In this document: positions 45,642-56,510 of the stretch, piece after piece
Layout: each line of letters opens with the position of its first letter
Numbering within the stretch: the first letter of the stretch is position 1
Source: Fistulifera solaris
Taxonomy: Eukaryota; Bacillariophyta; Bacillariophyceae; Naviculales; Stauroneidaceae
Reading direction: 5' to 3'
Length of the DNA: 64,000 bases
Assembly (NCBI GenBank): GCA_030295235.1
Contig: AP026129.1
Coordinates: 1,240,001 to 1,304,000, forward strand
Position numbers and translations under genes: made by a program
Notes under the pieces: generated by a model
What the model saw: only the letters and a program-made list of their open reading frames with translations
The model's database searches: none
What the model was told of the DNA's origin: nothing

Positions 45642-48600
45642 ATGGCGCTTTCGAACAACGAGAGTACTTGTATTGCGATTCGTTCCTCAATTAGTAGCTT
45701 TGCGTTCAACAATTATGACACAACAACTGGAATTAGCGCTGATACCTCAGGGAGAATTGCGGACAGCGGCGTCATCCACGAAGAATGAAAATCTCACCGA
45801 ACTGTACGAGCATTATGCGTCACTCTTCCCCAATCCGCATTTGATTCGAGAACAACAAGAACGTCGTAAACTGTTAGAAGCGATAGCGGCAGCATCGCAT
45901 CAAAAAGAGGCAAAGAAACCATCGGGATGGTTTGGTTTTTGTGGGGACGAAAATCTGAGGAAGATTCAAGGAATGACGACGACACTACCATCGACGCCTC
46001 CTCGCAACTTTGCTATCAATTACCCAACAATGATGCAGATGCCTTGTTGGGAACCGATTCCCTGGATACGTCTTGCATTCCCATGGAAGCACATGCGGCT
46101 GCTCGATGGCAGTTGACGTCGTCACGCGCACATACTCCCCCTCGTCGTCCGATCGGCGTGGGAACGCCCTGGCACTCCTCTCTTGACGATTCTGGATTTC
46201 GGGATTCTAGTCGAAGCGAAAAACGATACGGCTCAAATACAATATACTTCCGATTACGAACGCCTGCAACAGCTCAGCGGTGTGTCGCATTCCATCCGCG
46301 CCTGCTGTGTTGGACCGAATCTGTTGGCCGTCTCGTGGGGTTGCAACGATGTGATACTGTATCGTCGACTCATCGCGGGGCATTCCGGAAAGGATTGGCA
46401 AGCCGTGGCTATCCTATGTCCTTCTCCGGATGTTTTAGAAGAACTGGGAGAAGATGAAGCTTATTTACAAGAGTCGTTGTTGTTGCGAGTCACCGACATG
46501 GTACCTTTGGTGGTCGAACAAATGGATCAAATACCGGCCGTGACGTTGGCGATTGCGCGATTGAGTGGTTTTGTGGAATTAGTGCCACTGCCTCACGCCC
46601 TGTGGTACGGACCCGAACTCAGTGTTTCGCCACAAAAGAATAACAAACTGCCCATATTACAGACTGCAACGGTATTGTCGACGGCCGAATATCATTTGGA
46701 TATCACTGCGCTGGATGCGTTTCGGACCCGTGTCGAAGAAGACACCGTCTGGGATCAAGAACGGTATCCCCATTTACCTCCAGCTGAGTATGTACTGGCA
46801 GCCACCGGTTCCAACGAACAGCAACACCAGGTGGTGACCTTTTGGTCGATCAGTACCGTGTTAGGATCACCCGATGCACCTCTTACGATAGGTTTCTCCT
46901 TAGTGGCGCAACTCGCGGAAATTTGGGATTTAGGAAAGGCGGGACCGGATATCAGTATCATGGCCACGGAAGGAATCCTGCAACACTGGAGAAAACCACG
47001 TATCGTAGAACTCCGCGACGAGGCAGAGTCGAACGAAAATCTAAACGAAATGCGCGTCACCACTTTGTCGCTGGCCGCTCCGATCGTATCTCTGCGGTTT
47101 CTTTGTGAAACTGACTGTATACGGTTAGCTATGCTGGATTGGAATAGTGGGGTGACGGTACTGGATTGTGATTTGTTGGAACGAAGTGCATCACAGTCGT
47201 TGTCCCTCGATGAATACGAGATGATTCATAGGAATGAAGCGGAGCACTCGGTTCCTTTGGTCCGTTTGATAAGTCACCGCAGCTCGGTTCTTGAATCCTT
47301 GTGGAAAGATCCGCCCCCTACGATTGTGGGCGTCGAGTGGCCCAGTCGTGCTCTGCTCAGGGGCTCTCCTGTAGATTCCTGTATCATGGCTTTGTCGACG
47401 AGACCATCCGCATTGCATATTGTGCCGATTGGGTTGGATCCTTCTCTGCCGCTCACTTCTGTAGATATACCGGGCTCGGCTGTTTCCCGCTTGCATCGAC
47501 TACCCAGTGGTGGGAAAATCTCTACCATTACAACACTCTCAAAGTCAACTTTCAATGGCAATGAACAAGAAGTAGTTTTCGCCAAGCTCGAAGCGCTAGA
47601 TGCAAAGAAATTGTACGTGCATTGGCACGCGATTCCAAGTGGCAAGAAGCGATTTCCACGTATTCAACCATATCAGCAGAAGACCAGCAGGCAGTTGAAG
47701 ACACTATAGAAGACTGTAGACGGCAGCTTTGGAGATCGAATCGGGATTTTACTTGTCTGGAAGACATCAAAGATGCTGAGTACGTTTTTCAAGAAGCTCT
47801 TCGTTTCGGCGACCTGCATTCCGATGAAGATGATGACTTGCAATTGTTCGACCAATATCGCCGGGTACACAAAGCATCTCTCGCCAGATTGCTGAAAGAG
47901 GATCAAACTAGCTCGATCTCTCAGCAAATACACAGCATCAGAGAACGGCTGATAATGGCTGGCACGTACGAGCTGCTGTGCGCATACATGGGCGTGCCGT
48001 CCACATTTCAAAGATTCCATCAAGAGTTTTTACCGGTAACGCCGTCAGAGTTGGCCATAAGCTTTGCTCGGATGTCGGACATGGTTGCGCTCTCTGTGAT
48101 CTGTTGCAGGCATTACCGCACGTGCTTAGACGGATTTAAGGTTCTGGATGAAATCCCTCTTACGATCCCAACACACGAGTATCAACATTTGTTACCGGTC
48201 ACCAGAGATGATGGGTTTTTCTTTTTTGAAAAAAGCGATTCTATTGCGAGCATTGAGCGGATGCCCGAATTCGTCAAAAACCTATTCGAGGTTGATTGTA
48301 TTCTAGATACTGAGGACGCAAGGCTCGTCCTTGAGGATTCCATGTCTGATCGAAAGAGCAAGGAAAGCAAACGTAAAACCGAAGAGTGGTATCTTGCAAG
48401 AACGCACAAAATCGAATCTTTTCTTTCGGCCGTTTCAGATCTTTGTTCTTTTACAAGACTATCATTGATTGCTCTCGCAATCGATAAGGATACAGTGGAT
48501 AGTCCTGCTGCTAATCGACTACTTTTATTGCAGCAAAAATATCGAATTATGCTTGATATGGCAGCTGATAGATTGTACAATGGGGAGTTTGTTAAAAGGT

Positions 48601-50369
48601 TCAACAACTTCCATGATGATTTGGAATGCATGGCTCTGGAAGAACTACTTGGTTTGGTGCTGGAAGGAGAAGAGAAACAAGAGCGAATCATTCATAAATT
48701 TCAAAACTACTTCCTGCCTTTAGCGGAGCAGTATGCTGCGGCGGACAAAGAATTTGCTATCGAATTAAGTGGAGCTGTGTGCGATTTCTGTCAGCACGCC
48801 GCCCTGAATTGTGACTCAGCAAATGCTTTACGGCGTGTCGTTAGTCTTTCTTCGTCTTTCGCATCTTCCAGTCGAACTAGTATCCTCAAGGAGAAGCGAA
48901 TAATCAAAGAGAAAAATCAGCTGATGCACCTTATCCTTGTTGTCTCCGACGCCGTTATGGAATTAGGCTGTCAACTCATTCAGTCGGAAAACGATATGCA
49001 CTACGTCATGGATGGTCTGTGGACGATGTACGAGTCATTGCCGGTAGATGGCCTATCCCCCATTGACGTTAGCGGAGACTACGTTAAGTTGTGTAAGTTG
49101 GCAGATAACCTTTTGCATGACTTGGTGGCGATTGAGATTTGCAGCAAATGGCGAGGTTCAGATGGATTCTTTCTTGTTATGCAACGCAGGAAGGGACGAG
49201 AATCTCTCTCGTCTACTGACACAGACATTGTTGCAAGCATTTGCGAAGCGTTTTGCAGCCAAGTTACTTTTTTTGAACACCGAGCCAGCGAAGATCTTCT
49301 TTCGCACTTGGTTGCTGATATAAATAGTTTGACCAGGATGGCTTTACACTGCGAGGTAGATGTAAAAGGATGCATTTTGAATGCCCTTCTTCGTCCTCTT
49401 CTTCAAACGGGTCAAATTCACCTTCTCGCCGAATTCATATCGATCAGTGAGCGATCGTGGCTCGACTTCGATAGCCTCAAAGGAGACATTGCCTTGTTTG
49501 TGAACGATGCTGCTTTTAGTGACGATGAAAACGTCTTAAATGGAGGTGTTAACGCAGCGATCAGCTGTCAGGAATTATTGAGTCACTTACTGCCCGGGAC
49601 CGACGTGATATTTAATGAGGTCCGTAAATACCTCGATGCAGCCCACTTTATTAATACCGCCATTCTCTCGACATCCGCTGAAATCATCAGCCCCGCAGAG
49701 GTTCGTCGCCTTAGCGGAGAAGCTCTTGTCGACTTGTTAATAGAACGAGATCCCTTTGTGGCAGTACTTCACGCGGAAAAGTGGAAAAACTCTGACTGGG
49801 CAAAAGCAACCAATGCGTTGATTCGGTCTGCCATGTCCCCTGCTAGTTTTTACGACAACAGCCCTGTGTCCCCCACAGAAGAGCGTGTACTTCCCGGACA
49901 AGCTATTCTTCGCTTAGCAAACATTCTTACCATGCAACAGGTTGAATTACTCACAATTAAAATTAAGATGGCACATTTGTGCACTCAGAATGCAATGTAT
50001 GGAGCAGCAGCAGCTCTTTGCCGATTGATCCTCGTGGAAAAGCCGATGCTTTCGCCATCACAAACGAATCGCTTACTGAGTGTCGTTATTCACCTGATTT
50101 CAGGCCATGACTACACCGACTTGGAAACAAAGCGGGAATTATGCATGCTCATATTTGCTCTGAAATACTGCGAGTTGTCCATGGACGCGTCAGCCAAATT
50201 AAATTCCGTTGTTGCATCGTCAACAAGGATGGATTATGAGCATTTTTCGAGTTATCGAGTCGTAAATCCAATGCCGTCGCTGCATCGCTTGTGTCGCGAC
50301 ACATCGGATGAGTATGCAGTCAATCTTGTTGATCTTTTACATCTCTTCATACTCAATCTGAAACTTTAA
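45642..50369 (+). CDS. NBAS/Sec39-like ER vesicle-tethering protein, main part
   Basis: Large protein of the NRZ/Dsl1 tether, which captures Golgi-to-ER COPI vesicles. N-terminal beta-propeller-like half (LLAVSWGCNDVILYRR, QTATVLSTAEYHLDITALDAF, HQVVTFWSI). C-terminal Sec39 region with the typical WYLARTHKIESFLSAVSDLCSFTRLSLIALA, FFEHRASEDLLSHLVAD and LPGQAILRLANILTM. I start at ATG 45642 (MALSNNESTC). Base-count problems: AA at 45784-45785, T5 at 45936-45940 and TT at 47622-47623 need one more; G3 at 46160-46162 needs one fewer. A stop at 50367-50369 follows LLHLFILNLKL, but with one more T at 50346-50347 the reading goes on (see next entry). About 1,576 residues to this stop; human NBAS has about 2,370. 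The Sec39 match is good, the propeller is by analogy. Confidence 0.78.
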
Positions 50370-51998
50370 CGGTTGATGATGAACTGTTAAACACTGTCGG
50401 GCGCTATACTGCTTTTTGGTGCATCGCTCAGTGTACAAGACCCAGGCTTGGGGATCCCCTACCATTCGATACAATTTGTATCACTTTCAATTTTTGCTAT
50501 CAAATTTCATTTTCCTTCATATTAACAACACGGCTTTGAGATCGACGTGCTTTGAGGAGATAAGAACGATATTTGCGGACCAAAAAGCTTCCGCTATGAA
50601 TCTGAATCTCCCTAACCTGGCAGTTGAATGGTTGAAACCAGCTGATTCAATTGTGCAGCGACTAACGAACCGAGGATACAGTCTCAATGGCGCTCTCCGT
50701 GCCACTTCGATGACACAAAACCGCGGCTACAACGATGCTCTGCAATGGGCGGTTTCGCACTCCTTGGACAAAGGATTTGACGATCCCATTCTTTTGCTTA
50801 AAAAACGCGAACAAGTCTATATTTTAAAGGAAGGTCTTGTCATAATGGACAGAGGAATGCTAGAGTTACCGCCGATGGCCTCAAATCTGAACAGCCGTGC
50901 TTCATTTGCCATGGAAATGGGTGTCGATACAGACTTTTCGACCAAACTTTACGAACCACAAGATGTCACAAAAAACTCAAAGTGTTTGAGAAAACTCGAA
51001 GCCTCAAATGGCAGCGTCAAGTCGGCCAGCATAAAGTCGACTGCGACACTTAATGAGGCACGTCTGGCCGAACCTTCTGAAGAGCATCGCGTTTGCGTGG
51101 AAAATAATGAAAGAGAAAAGGGCCCATTTCGGACCAAAAATGAGATGATATCCAATGGTTCCATCGAGGAAAGGCATGAGGCAAACGAGCTTCATCCGGG
51201 AGTCATAGTCGAGCAAAATGTGAAAGCGGAAGAACCAGTTCTTGGTACCACGCATCCGCCTCCTCGGCCAGGACTATCTGTCCCGCCTCCGCCACCGCCT
51301 CGAGACCTTATTCCTACGAAACCTCCTTCGGTTCCCGCAAATCTTGCTGATCCTACCTTTCCACAGCCTTCACCTCCTACCTTTCCACAGCCTTCACCCC
51401 GTCCTAAGCCAGTAGTTGCCCCTCCCCGCCGCCGCCACGTTCGACTCCACAAGCTTTACGCGCCGTACCTCTATCGGCTCATCCTCCGCAGGCAGCACCA
51501 CCGCAATCAGCGACAGTCCATCGAACGTACGCTTTACAAACCCCGAAACGCAAAGACGAACTGAATACTGTTCCATTGACTCCCAAGACTCGTTCTGTCA
51601 TGTTGAAACGCGGTGAAGTGCTTCTTCGAACATCCAAAGCTGCATCGCCGGATCTTCCACCAGACGATCGTCAACGATTGATTGCGGAAGGACGCCGCTT
51701 GCTCCAGCAAAGTCGACAAAAGGCCACTACACCATCGACCCAGCATCGTTATTCTCTGCGTAGCCGGGGATCCCCCATAGCTCTTTTTCACCAAGAAAGT
51801 CAGGACAGTCCAGCGAATGTAGGGCAACCCGCAATCAGTACGGATGTAAGGCACATGGAAGCCATAGACTCACCCACTAACTCGCAACCAATGACAAATG
51901 CACTCCGCAACAACATGAAAGGCGAAGATGCAGGAAACGCTTTCAAGGATGAAGATGTTGATGACGCTGGATGGGACTTTGATGAAGATGACTTATAA
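50370..51998 (+). CDS. Probable C-terminal part of the NBAS-like gene: UBA-like helix bundle and Pro-rich tail
   Basis: The safe core starts at ATG 50596 (MNLNLPNLAVEWLKPADS). A UBA-like three-helix stretch follows: IVQRLTNRGYSLNGALRATSM...GYNDALQWAVSH, then FDDPILLL. After this come disordered acidic sequence and a Pro-rich stretch (PPPPPP), then, once C4 at 51424-51427 is read as C5, a continuous tail to LRSRGSP and the acidic WDFDEDDL at 51998. As given, the frame stops at 51564. Upstream, adding one T at 50346-50347 and one T at 50516-50517 would make a single frame from NBAS through TVDDELLNTVGRYTAFWCIAQC into this part. That is inference; a separate gene starting at 50596 is the alternative. 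The nearby gene TPT converges 76 bp downstream. Confidence 0.55.
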
Positions 51999-52074
51999 AC
52001 TCTATTAATGTTTATTTTTTTCTTTTGCCGAATATATAATACAATTCTTAGTTCTTATCGATAAAAATCTTTCG

Positions 52075-53058
52075 TTATTCGTTGCCATTCTTGTCCAAAA
52101 ACTCCACCATCTCTTCATCTTCGGGTTTGGCCGATTCCCTTTCTTTCTTCATGCGCATGGGTGATTGTTGATACAAGCTACCTCCCACCAGACACAAACA
52201 AAGACCCAACAATCCGCCTGGTGCCGCGTGTTGATCCCAAATCAAACAATTCAATAAGATAGTCAAACATTTGTTCAAGACGCCAATGAGAGTAAACGAA
52301 GTGGCCGATACTTGGTCACGACACCACCAACTTGAGAATCCAATACCCGTCCCCGCGACACATCCCAAGAACAGCAAGAGCATAAGAGAAAACGAGATTT
52401 GTTGCACGCCTCCCTCGGAAGCGAATTGACCATATTCTCCACCCATGGCCGCGAAACACAACATGGGTGGAAGTCCCAACAAGTTGGTATACAATACCGG
52501 GCCTGCTTTGGTTTTAAGGTCGACACTTTGTATGATTTTCTTGCCGTAACACATTTCGAAGCAAATAATTAACAAATAAGCCGTCGGCCACCGGTAGGCC
52601 GACCATCCCTGGGTTTGAAATTGTGTATCAAAACTGGCATAAAAGATTGCTCCTAACACAATGAGTGACAAGGCTCCCCAACTGCGACGACTGGGATATT
52701 CTCGTCCCAGAAACAAAACATCCAAGACAGCCACCAAACAGGGTGACATTGCTCGAAAGACTACGACGGTCTCCACATTCGCTAGCGACAAACTCTTCAT
52801 ATTGCAATAAACTCCCAACGAGAAGGCGATAATATAGTAGAGATAAGGAACCACATACTCCCATTGCAACGGGTCGACTTGGAGTCGACCGGCAAAGTTA
52901 GCGGCATAAATGAACGCGACAGCTACCACCAATTGAAAGGAGACGACCAACGAAGGATACGGCAAACGGTGTAAGATCAGTTTATTGAGTAATACCAGTG
53001 TCCCGGAACAGGCGGAATACGCCAATACTGATAAAGTAACTTCGACGTTGGGTTTCAT
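52075..53058 (-). CDS. Nucleotide-sugar / triose-phosphate translocator family transporter
   Basis: Single exon, 327 residues, about ten transmembrane helices in the drug/metabolite transporter fold (TPT/NST branch). Landmarks: SGTLVLLNKLIL, a repeat of paired helices, and GVLNKCLTILLN, the GxxNK-like motif near the C-terminus typical of GDP-mannose or related nucleotide-sugar transporters. The C-terminal tail is charged and ends MRMKKERESAKPEDEEMVEF, likely cytosolic. It probably moves a nucleotide sugar into the Golgi in exchange for the monophosphate, but TPT-type plastid transport of phosphorylated sugars cannot be ruled out. No signal peptide for the plastid is visible. Diverges from the Dus gene across 386 bp. 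Confidence 0.83.
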   Translation of the reverse strand: MKPNVEVTLSVLAYSACSGTLVLLNKLILHRLPYPSLVVSFQLVVAVAFIYAANFAGRLQVDPLQWEYVVPYLYYIIAFSLGVYCNMKSLSLANVETVVVFRAMSPCLVAVLDVLFLGREYPSRRSWGALSLIVLGAIFYASFDTQFQTQGWSAYRWPTAYLLIICFEMCYGKKIIQSVDLKTKAGPVLYTNLLGLPPMLCFAAMGGEYGQFASEGGVQQISFSLMLLLFLGCVAGTGIGFSSWWCRDQVSATSFTLIGVLNKCLTILLNCLIWDQHAAPGGLLGLCLCLVGGSLYQQSPMRMKKERESAKPEDEEMVEFLDKNGNE

Positions 53059-53444
53059 TAGTGAGTAAGATAGATAGAACTTTGAAATGATTTCTCTAGG
53101 AAGGTAATATTAGTAGTACCATTTGTAGTTTTCAGTCATTCGACTTTATCGAGTTCATCATCATCTATTTTTGCGCCTTGGCGCGACCTTGGAGGGCTGG
53201 CAAACAGAAAGTACTGGTACTTTCGAAGAACAGCTAACAGCTTACCCCTTTCGGAACAAGATACAATCGCTCCGGTATTGTCAGTCCGTCGCTACTACGT
53301 ATAGCTATTGCGTCACAAACATTTCTTTCTCGCGATTCAACCGCAAAAATAAAAAGAAAATAAACGAGAAACACATCAACACAACAGATACCTCGTTTGG
53401 TTGGTAACTCTTTCGCAACAAAGGAGAATGATTAGTGACAGAAA
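53059..53444. other. Divergent upstream region (transporter/Dus)
   Basis: About 386 bp, bidirectional promoter by position. A/T-rich near the Dus start. No recognised element. Confidence 0.45.
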
Positions 53445-54879
53445 ATGAACGCTAGAACAACTCTATTATTCTGCTTGCTCATGTTCGTTCGAAGAAATTT
53501 TGCGTTCTTCCTTTCTTCTTCTTCTACCCAACGAACGACGACCGTTCGACGCGACGTTCATCCTTCACCGAACTATATCCTACGCGATGAGATCTTGCAA
53601 CAATCCTCAACACTCCAATTAGCACCCATGATGGATTATACCGATCGACATTTCCGTCATTTGATTCGTTTGTTGTCCAAACAAACATTGCTTTATACCG
53701 AAATGGTGTCCGCCAACGCGGTCGCACACGAACGACAGTTTCATCAAACACACTATCGTCAACAACATCCCGAAGCTTGTCTCGATACAATGTTACAAAA
53801 CTACAATATCGATTATATTGCCACACGATTCCTGGCCCAAGGAACCGCTCAGGAAGGACCTTCCATACTGCAATTGGGTGGTTCCGATCCGGATCTGTTG
53901 TATCAAGCGGCTCAAGCCGTGTCGGAATTGTCCCAGCGTTCATATTCCGACTATCACTGCAACTACACGGCCTTGAATCTCAATTGTGGTTGTCCGTCTC
54001 CCAAAGTCGCCGGAAAAGGTTGTTTCGGTGCCGCGCTCATGGACGATCCCGTGTTAGTACGAGACTTGTGTCACGCCCTGTACGAAGGAGGCCAACAACA
54101 ATATCCGGTCACCGTCAAGTGTCGAATTGGGACCGATACAAAACGGTCCTGGAAAGATGACAACAATAACAACAATTACGACGAAGCCTTGTATCAGGAC
54201 TTGTGTCATTTCATTGAAACTGTCGCGGCCGGAGGGATCGTTCAAGAGTTTACCATCCACGCCCGGATTGCCGTGTTGACCAAATCCTTTTCTCCGGCGG
54301 ACAATCGCAAAATACCACCTCTCAAATATCATCTCATTCAACGCTTGGTACAGGATTATCCTCATTTGCGGTTTATTCTGAATGGTGGGATCGAAAGTAT
54401 ACCACAAGTGCAAGACCAACTGCACCGTGTGCCCGGATTACGTGGTGTCATGGTCGGCCGAGCTTTTGTGCAGATCCGTGGCGCTTCAGTGGCGCGGATG
54501 CGCTCCTTTATCATTCCAACGATACAGAAGTACCACTCCACCGATGGCACATTTTGCAACAATATGCCCAATACGCCGATGCACAAGAACAACAATACGA
54601 TCCGACGACGATTCGACGATTTTTGATAAAAGCTGTAACGGGATTGTTTGCGGGAGAACCCAACTCGAAAAAGTACCGGATTGCTTTGGACGAGATTGCG
54701 GGATTGCCCAAAAGGGGATCCACACTCCCGTTTCGGAACTGTTGTTGGAGGCGGCGACGAAACACTTATCCGAAGAAACCTTGTTTCGATCACCGTTGGA
54801 AAGTTATGAATTGCAAACGCAGGGACAAAACAAAGATTTGGTACAGGAATGGCAAGCCGATCGCCAAGTCATCCTGTAA
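53445..54879 (+). CDS. tRNA-dihydrouridine synthase (DusA type), organelle-targeted
   Basis: About 478 residues. FMN enzyme that reduces uridine to dihydrouridine in tRNA D-loops. Dus landmarks: LQLAPMMDYTDRHFR, LLYTEMVSANAVAH, ILQLGGSDPD, ALNLNCGCPSPKVAGKGCFGAALM (catalytic Cys within NxNxGCPS...GCFGA), VTVKCRIG and FTIHARIAVLTKSFSPADNRKIPPL, then LNGGI and GVMVGRAFVQ. Two base-count breaks follow: CAGATCC at 54471-54477 (one A missing, giving QNPWRFSGADALLY) and A4 at 54710-54713 (one missing, giving PKKGIHTPVSELL). The stop is at 54877-54879. The leader MNARTTLLFCLLMFVRRNFA then FF is signal-like with a plastid-type junction, so plastid or mitochondrial tRNA is the likely substrate. Confidence 0.9.
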
Positions 54880-54951
54880 TGCTCTAGGGTACTGTACTGC
54901 ACTTTTTTCATTCTATTGTAACAACTGGTGCGTTTTATTTTCATTTTGTTT

Positions 54952-55859
54952 TCATCCTCCTCGATCCATCTTTTGTGTCGTGGGTGTCACGGATGGCATC
55001 TTTTGCAATTCATGACCTTGTTGGGCCACCATACATCCTGCCGCCAACAATCGTACCGACTGGATACCCCGCCACAACGTCCAGGCAATTTGAAAACACG
55101 CCCGACTCGCCCGGCGACCATTCTGACTGCATTCTTGTCCCCCAGTACTGTCCACGGCACAACAACCCACACAACAAGAACAGATGTGCAAACAGCACGC
55201 GATTCGGAAACAGTGATGCATTATATTCCCAAAGAATGTGGCACATTTTTCTTGTCGAATTTCCGTGTCATCTTGACCCAAATGGTATTCTTCTCGTACC
55301 ATTCGACGCGTAACGTTATGGGCACAACAGATACTTTGGAGTCCACCCAAACAGGTCACCTCGAGACACAAAAGAGGTGGGGACAATTTTGTTCCCCGTA
55401 CGTTCCGGCATGAATGGTAATAATGGGTGCAGAAGGACATTGTCGGGCACAACATTGAGGTCCATCGTGATAGCCCTGCCATAATTTGTATTGGGTCATA
55501 TCCCCACGCAACGCCTGATACCGTGCCATCCATTGACCGCCGCAAGGACAAAGTGTGGCAAAACAACAAAGGGCCGGCTTAATGGTGGGTGCTTGTAACA
55601 TGGTAATACTCCAACCACCCCCCGGACCTTGTGGTTGAGTTTCATTTTCCGGTTGTGGTGAAAAACAAAAAATGCAAGGAAAGGCCAGAGGACTGCCCAA
55701 ACACCAAATAGCGTCAGCGCAATATTCGATCGCGGGGCTATCGGTCGTGGCCAGTGTCAGAAATCGAGAAAAAAATAACATTCACGTAACAAACGTGTAT
55801 CGGAACAAAACCAGGACGACGACGACTCACCTAATGGCCTCTAAACCATCCGCGCACAT
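54952..55859 (-). CDS. Conserved Cys-rich protein of the plant/stramenopile GDMTxY family (2 exons)
   Basis: Exons (minus) 55859-55831 and 55737-54952, with a 93-bp GT-AG intron. The spliced start is MCADGLEAISPAIEYCADAIWCLG. About 271 residues with some 30 Cys. A run GDMTQYKLWQGY...QCCARQCP...CPHL, then LCLEVTCLGGLQSICCAHNVTRRMVREEYHLGQDDTEIRQEKC, resembles a family of plant and algal proteins of unknown function with GDMTxY...C.E..CP.LCL..EVxC...TRxxxxDE. I recall no function. One base more is needed near A4 55370-55373 (+ strand) so that the frame continues past a premature stop. Hydrophobic Cys-rich patches (ALCCFATLCPC, CLHICSCCVGCCA) suggest membrane association or metal binding. Converges with Dus (72 bp). 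Confidence 0.7.
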
Positions 55860-56510
55860 CCCAAAAGCCGGATCCAGGCCTACAAAAATGCGATATATAT
55901 AGCAATTCAGTTCACAGATTATAGAATTGAGAAAAAACGAACATCGAAACCAAAGGAGATCGTACCACATCCATTTTTCCAGCATTCACAACAATTCTTG
56001 TCCACGATACCGCTCACAAATTGCGACATTTCCGTTGCAACGCTTTAGGTATACCTAATTCAAACGTCCTTTCGATCCAATAAACATCCCTCGCGGATTG
56101 TGCTTGTGATCAACTTCGTCTTTATTGACAGAAAGGGGCAAGATGCCGAAGGACAAGAAAAGATCGCGCGTCGTGATGAAGGGTCATTCCGTGGCACAGT
56201 TGAGTACTTAGGTGAACACGAGTACCAGATCCAGTACCGCTTCCTATGTTCGATCCTCGAGTATCCAGTCGTTGAGACATGCTGGCGCGCCAGGATTGTA
56301 TTTGGTTCTATGCTGTGTCGCGCAGCGTGCAGCTTGTCACTTGGGTCTTGCGGTGGGATTTTGGTCGCCACATTTTTGGCGTTCGCAACAAAAATAAGAC
56401 GAAACATGCGAAACCATTCAGAACAACAAAACGAACCATGACAACAAGTCGATGAACAAGCCACGAAGTTAAACGCATTTCATATTTGAAAGCGATATAT
56501 TTAAGTGCTC
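55860..56510. other. Intergenic between diverging genes
   Basis: About 650 bp upstream of both the Cys-rich gene and the carbonic anhydrase gene. A 113-codon ORF at 56100 starts without ATG and has no family signal; rejected. Confidence 0.5.

Noticed and set aside
45322-45690. Minus-strand 122-codon frame
   Set aside because: Overlaps the 5' flank and start of the NBAS-like gene on the other strand and has random composition.
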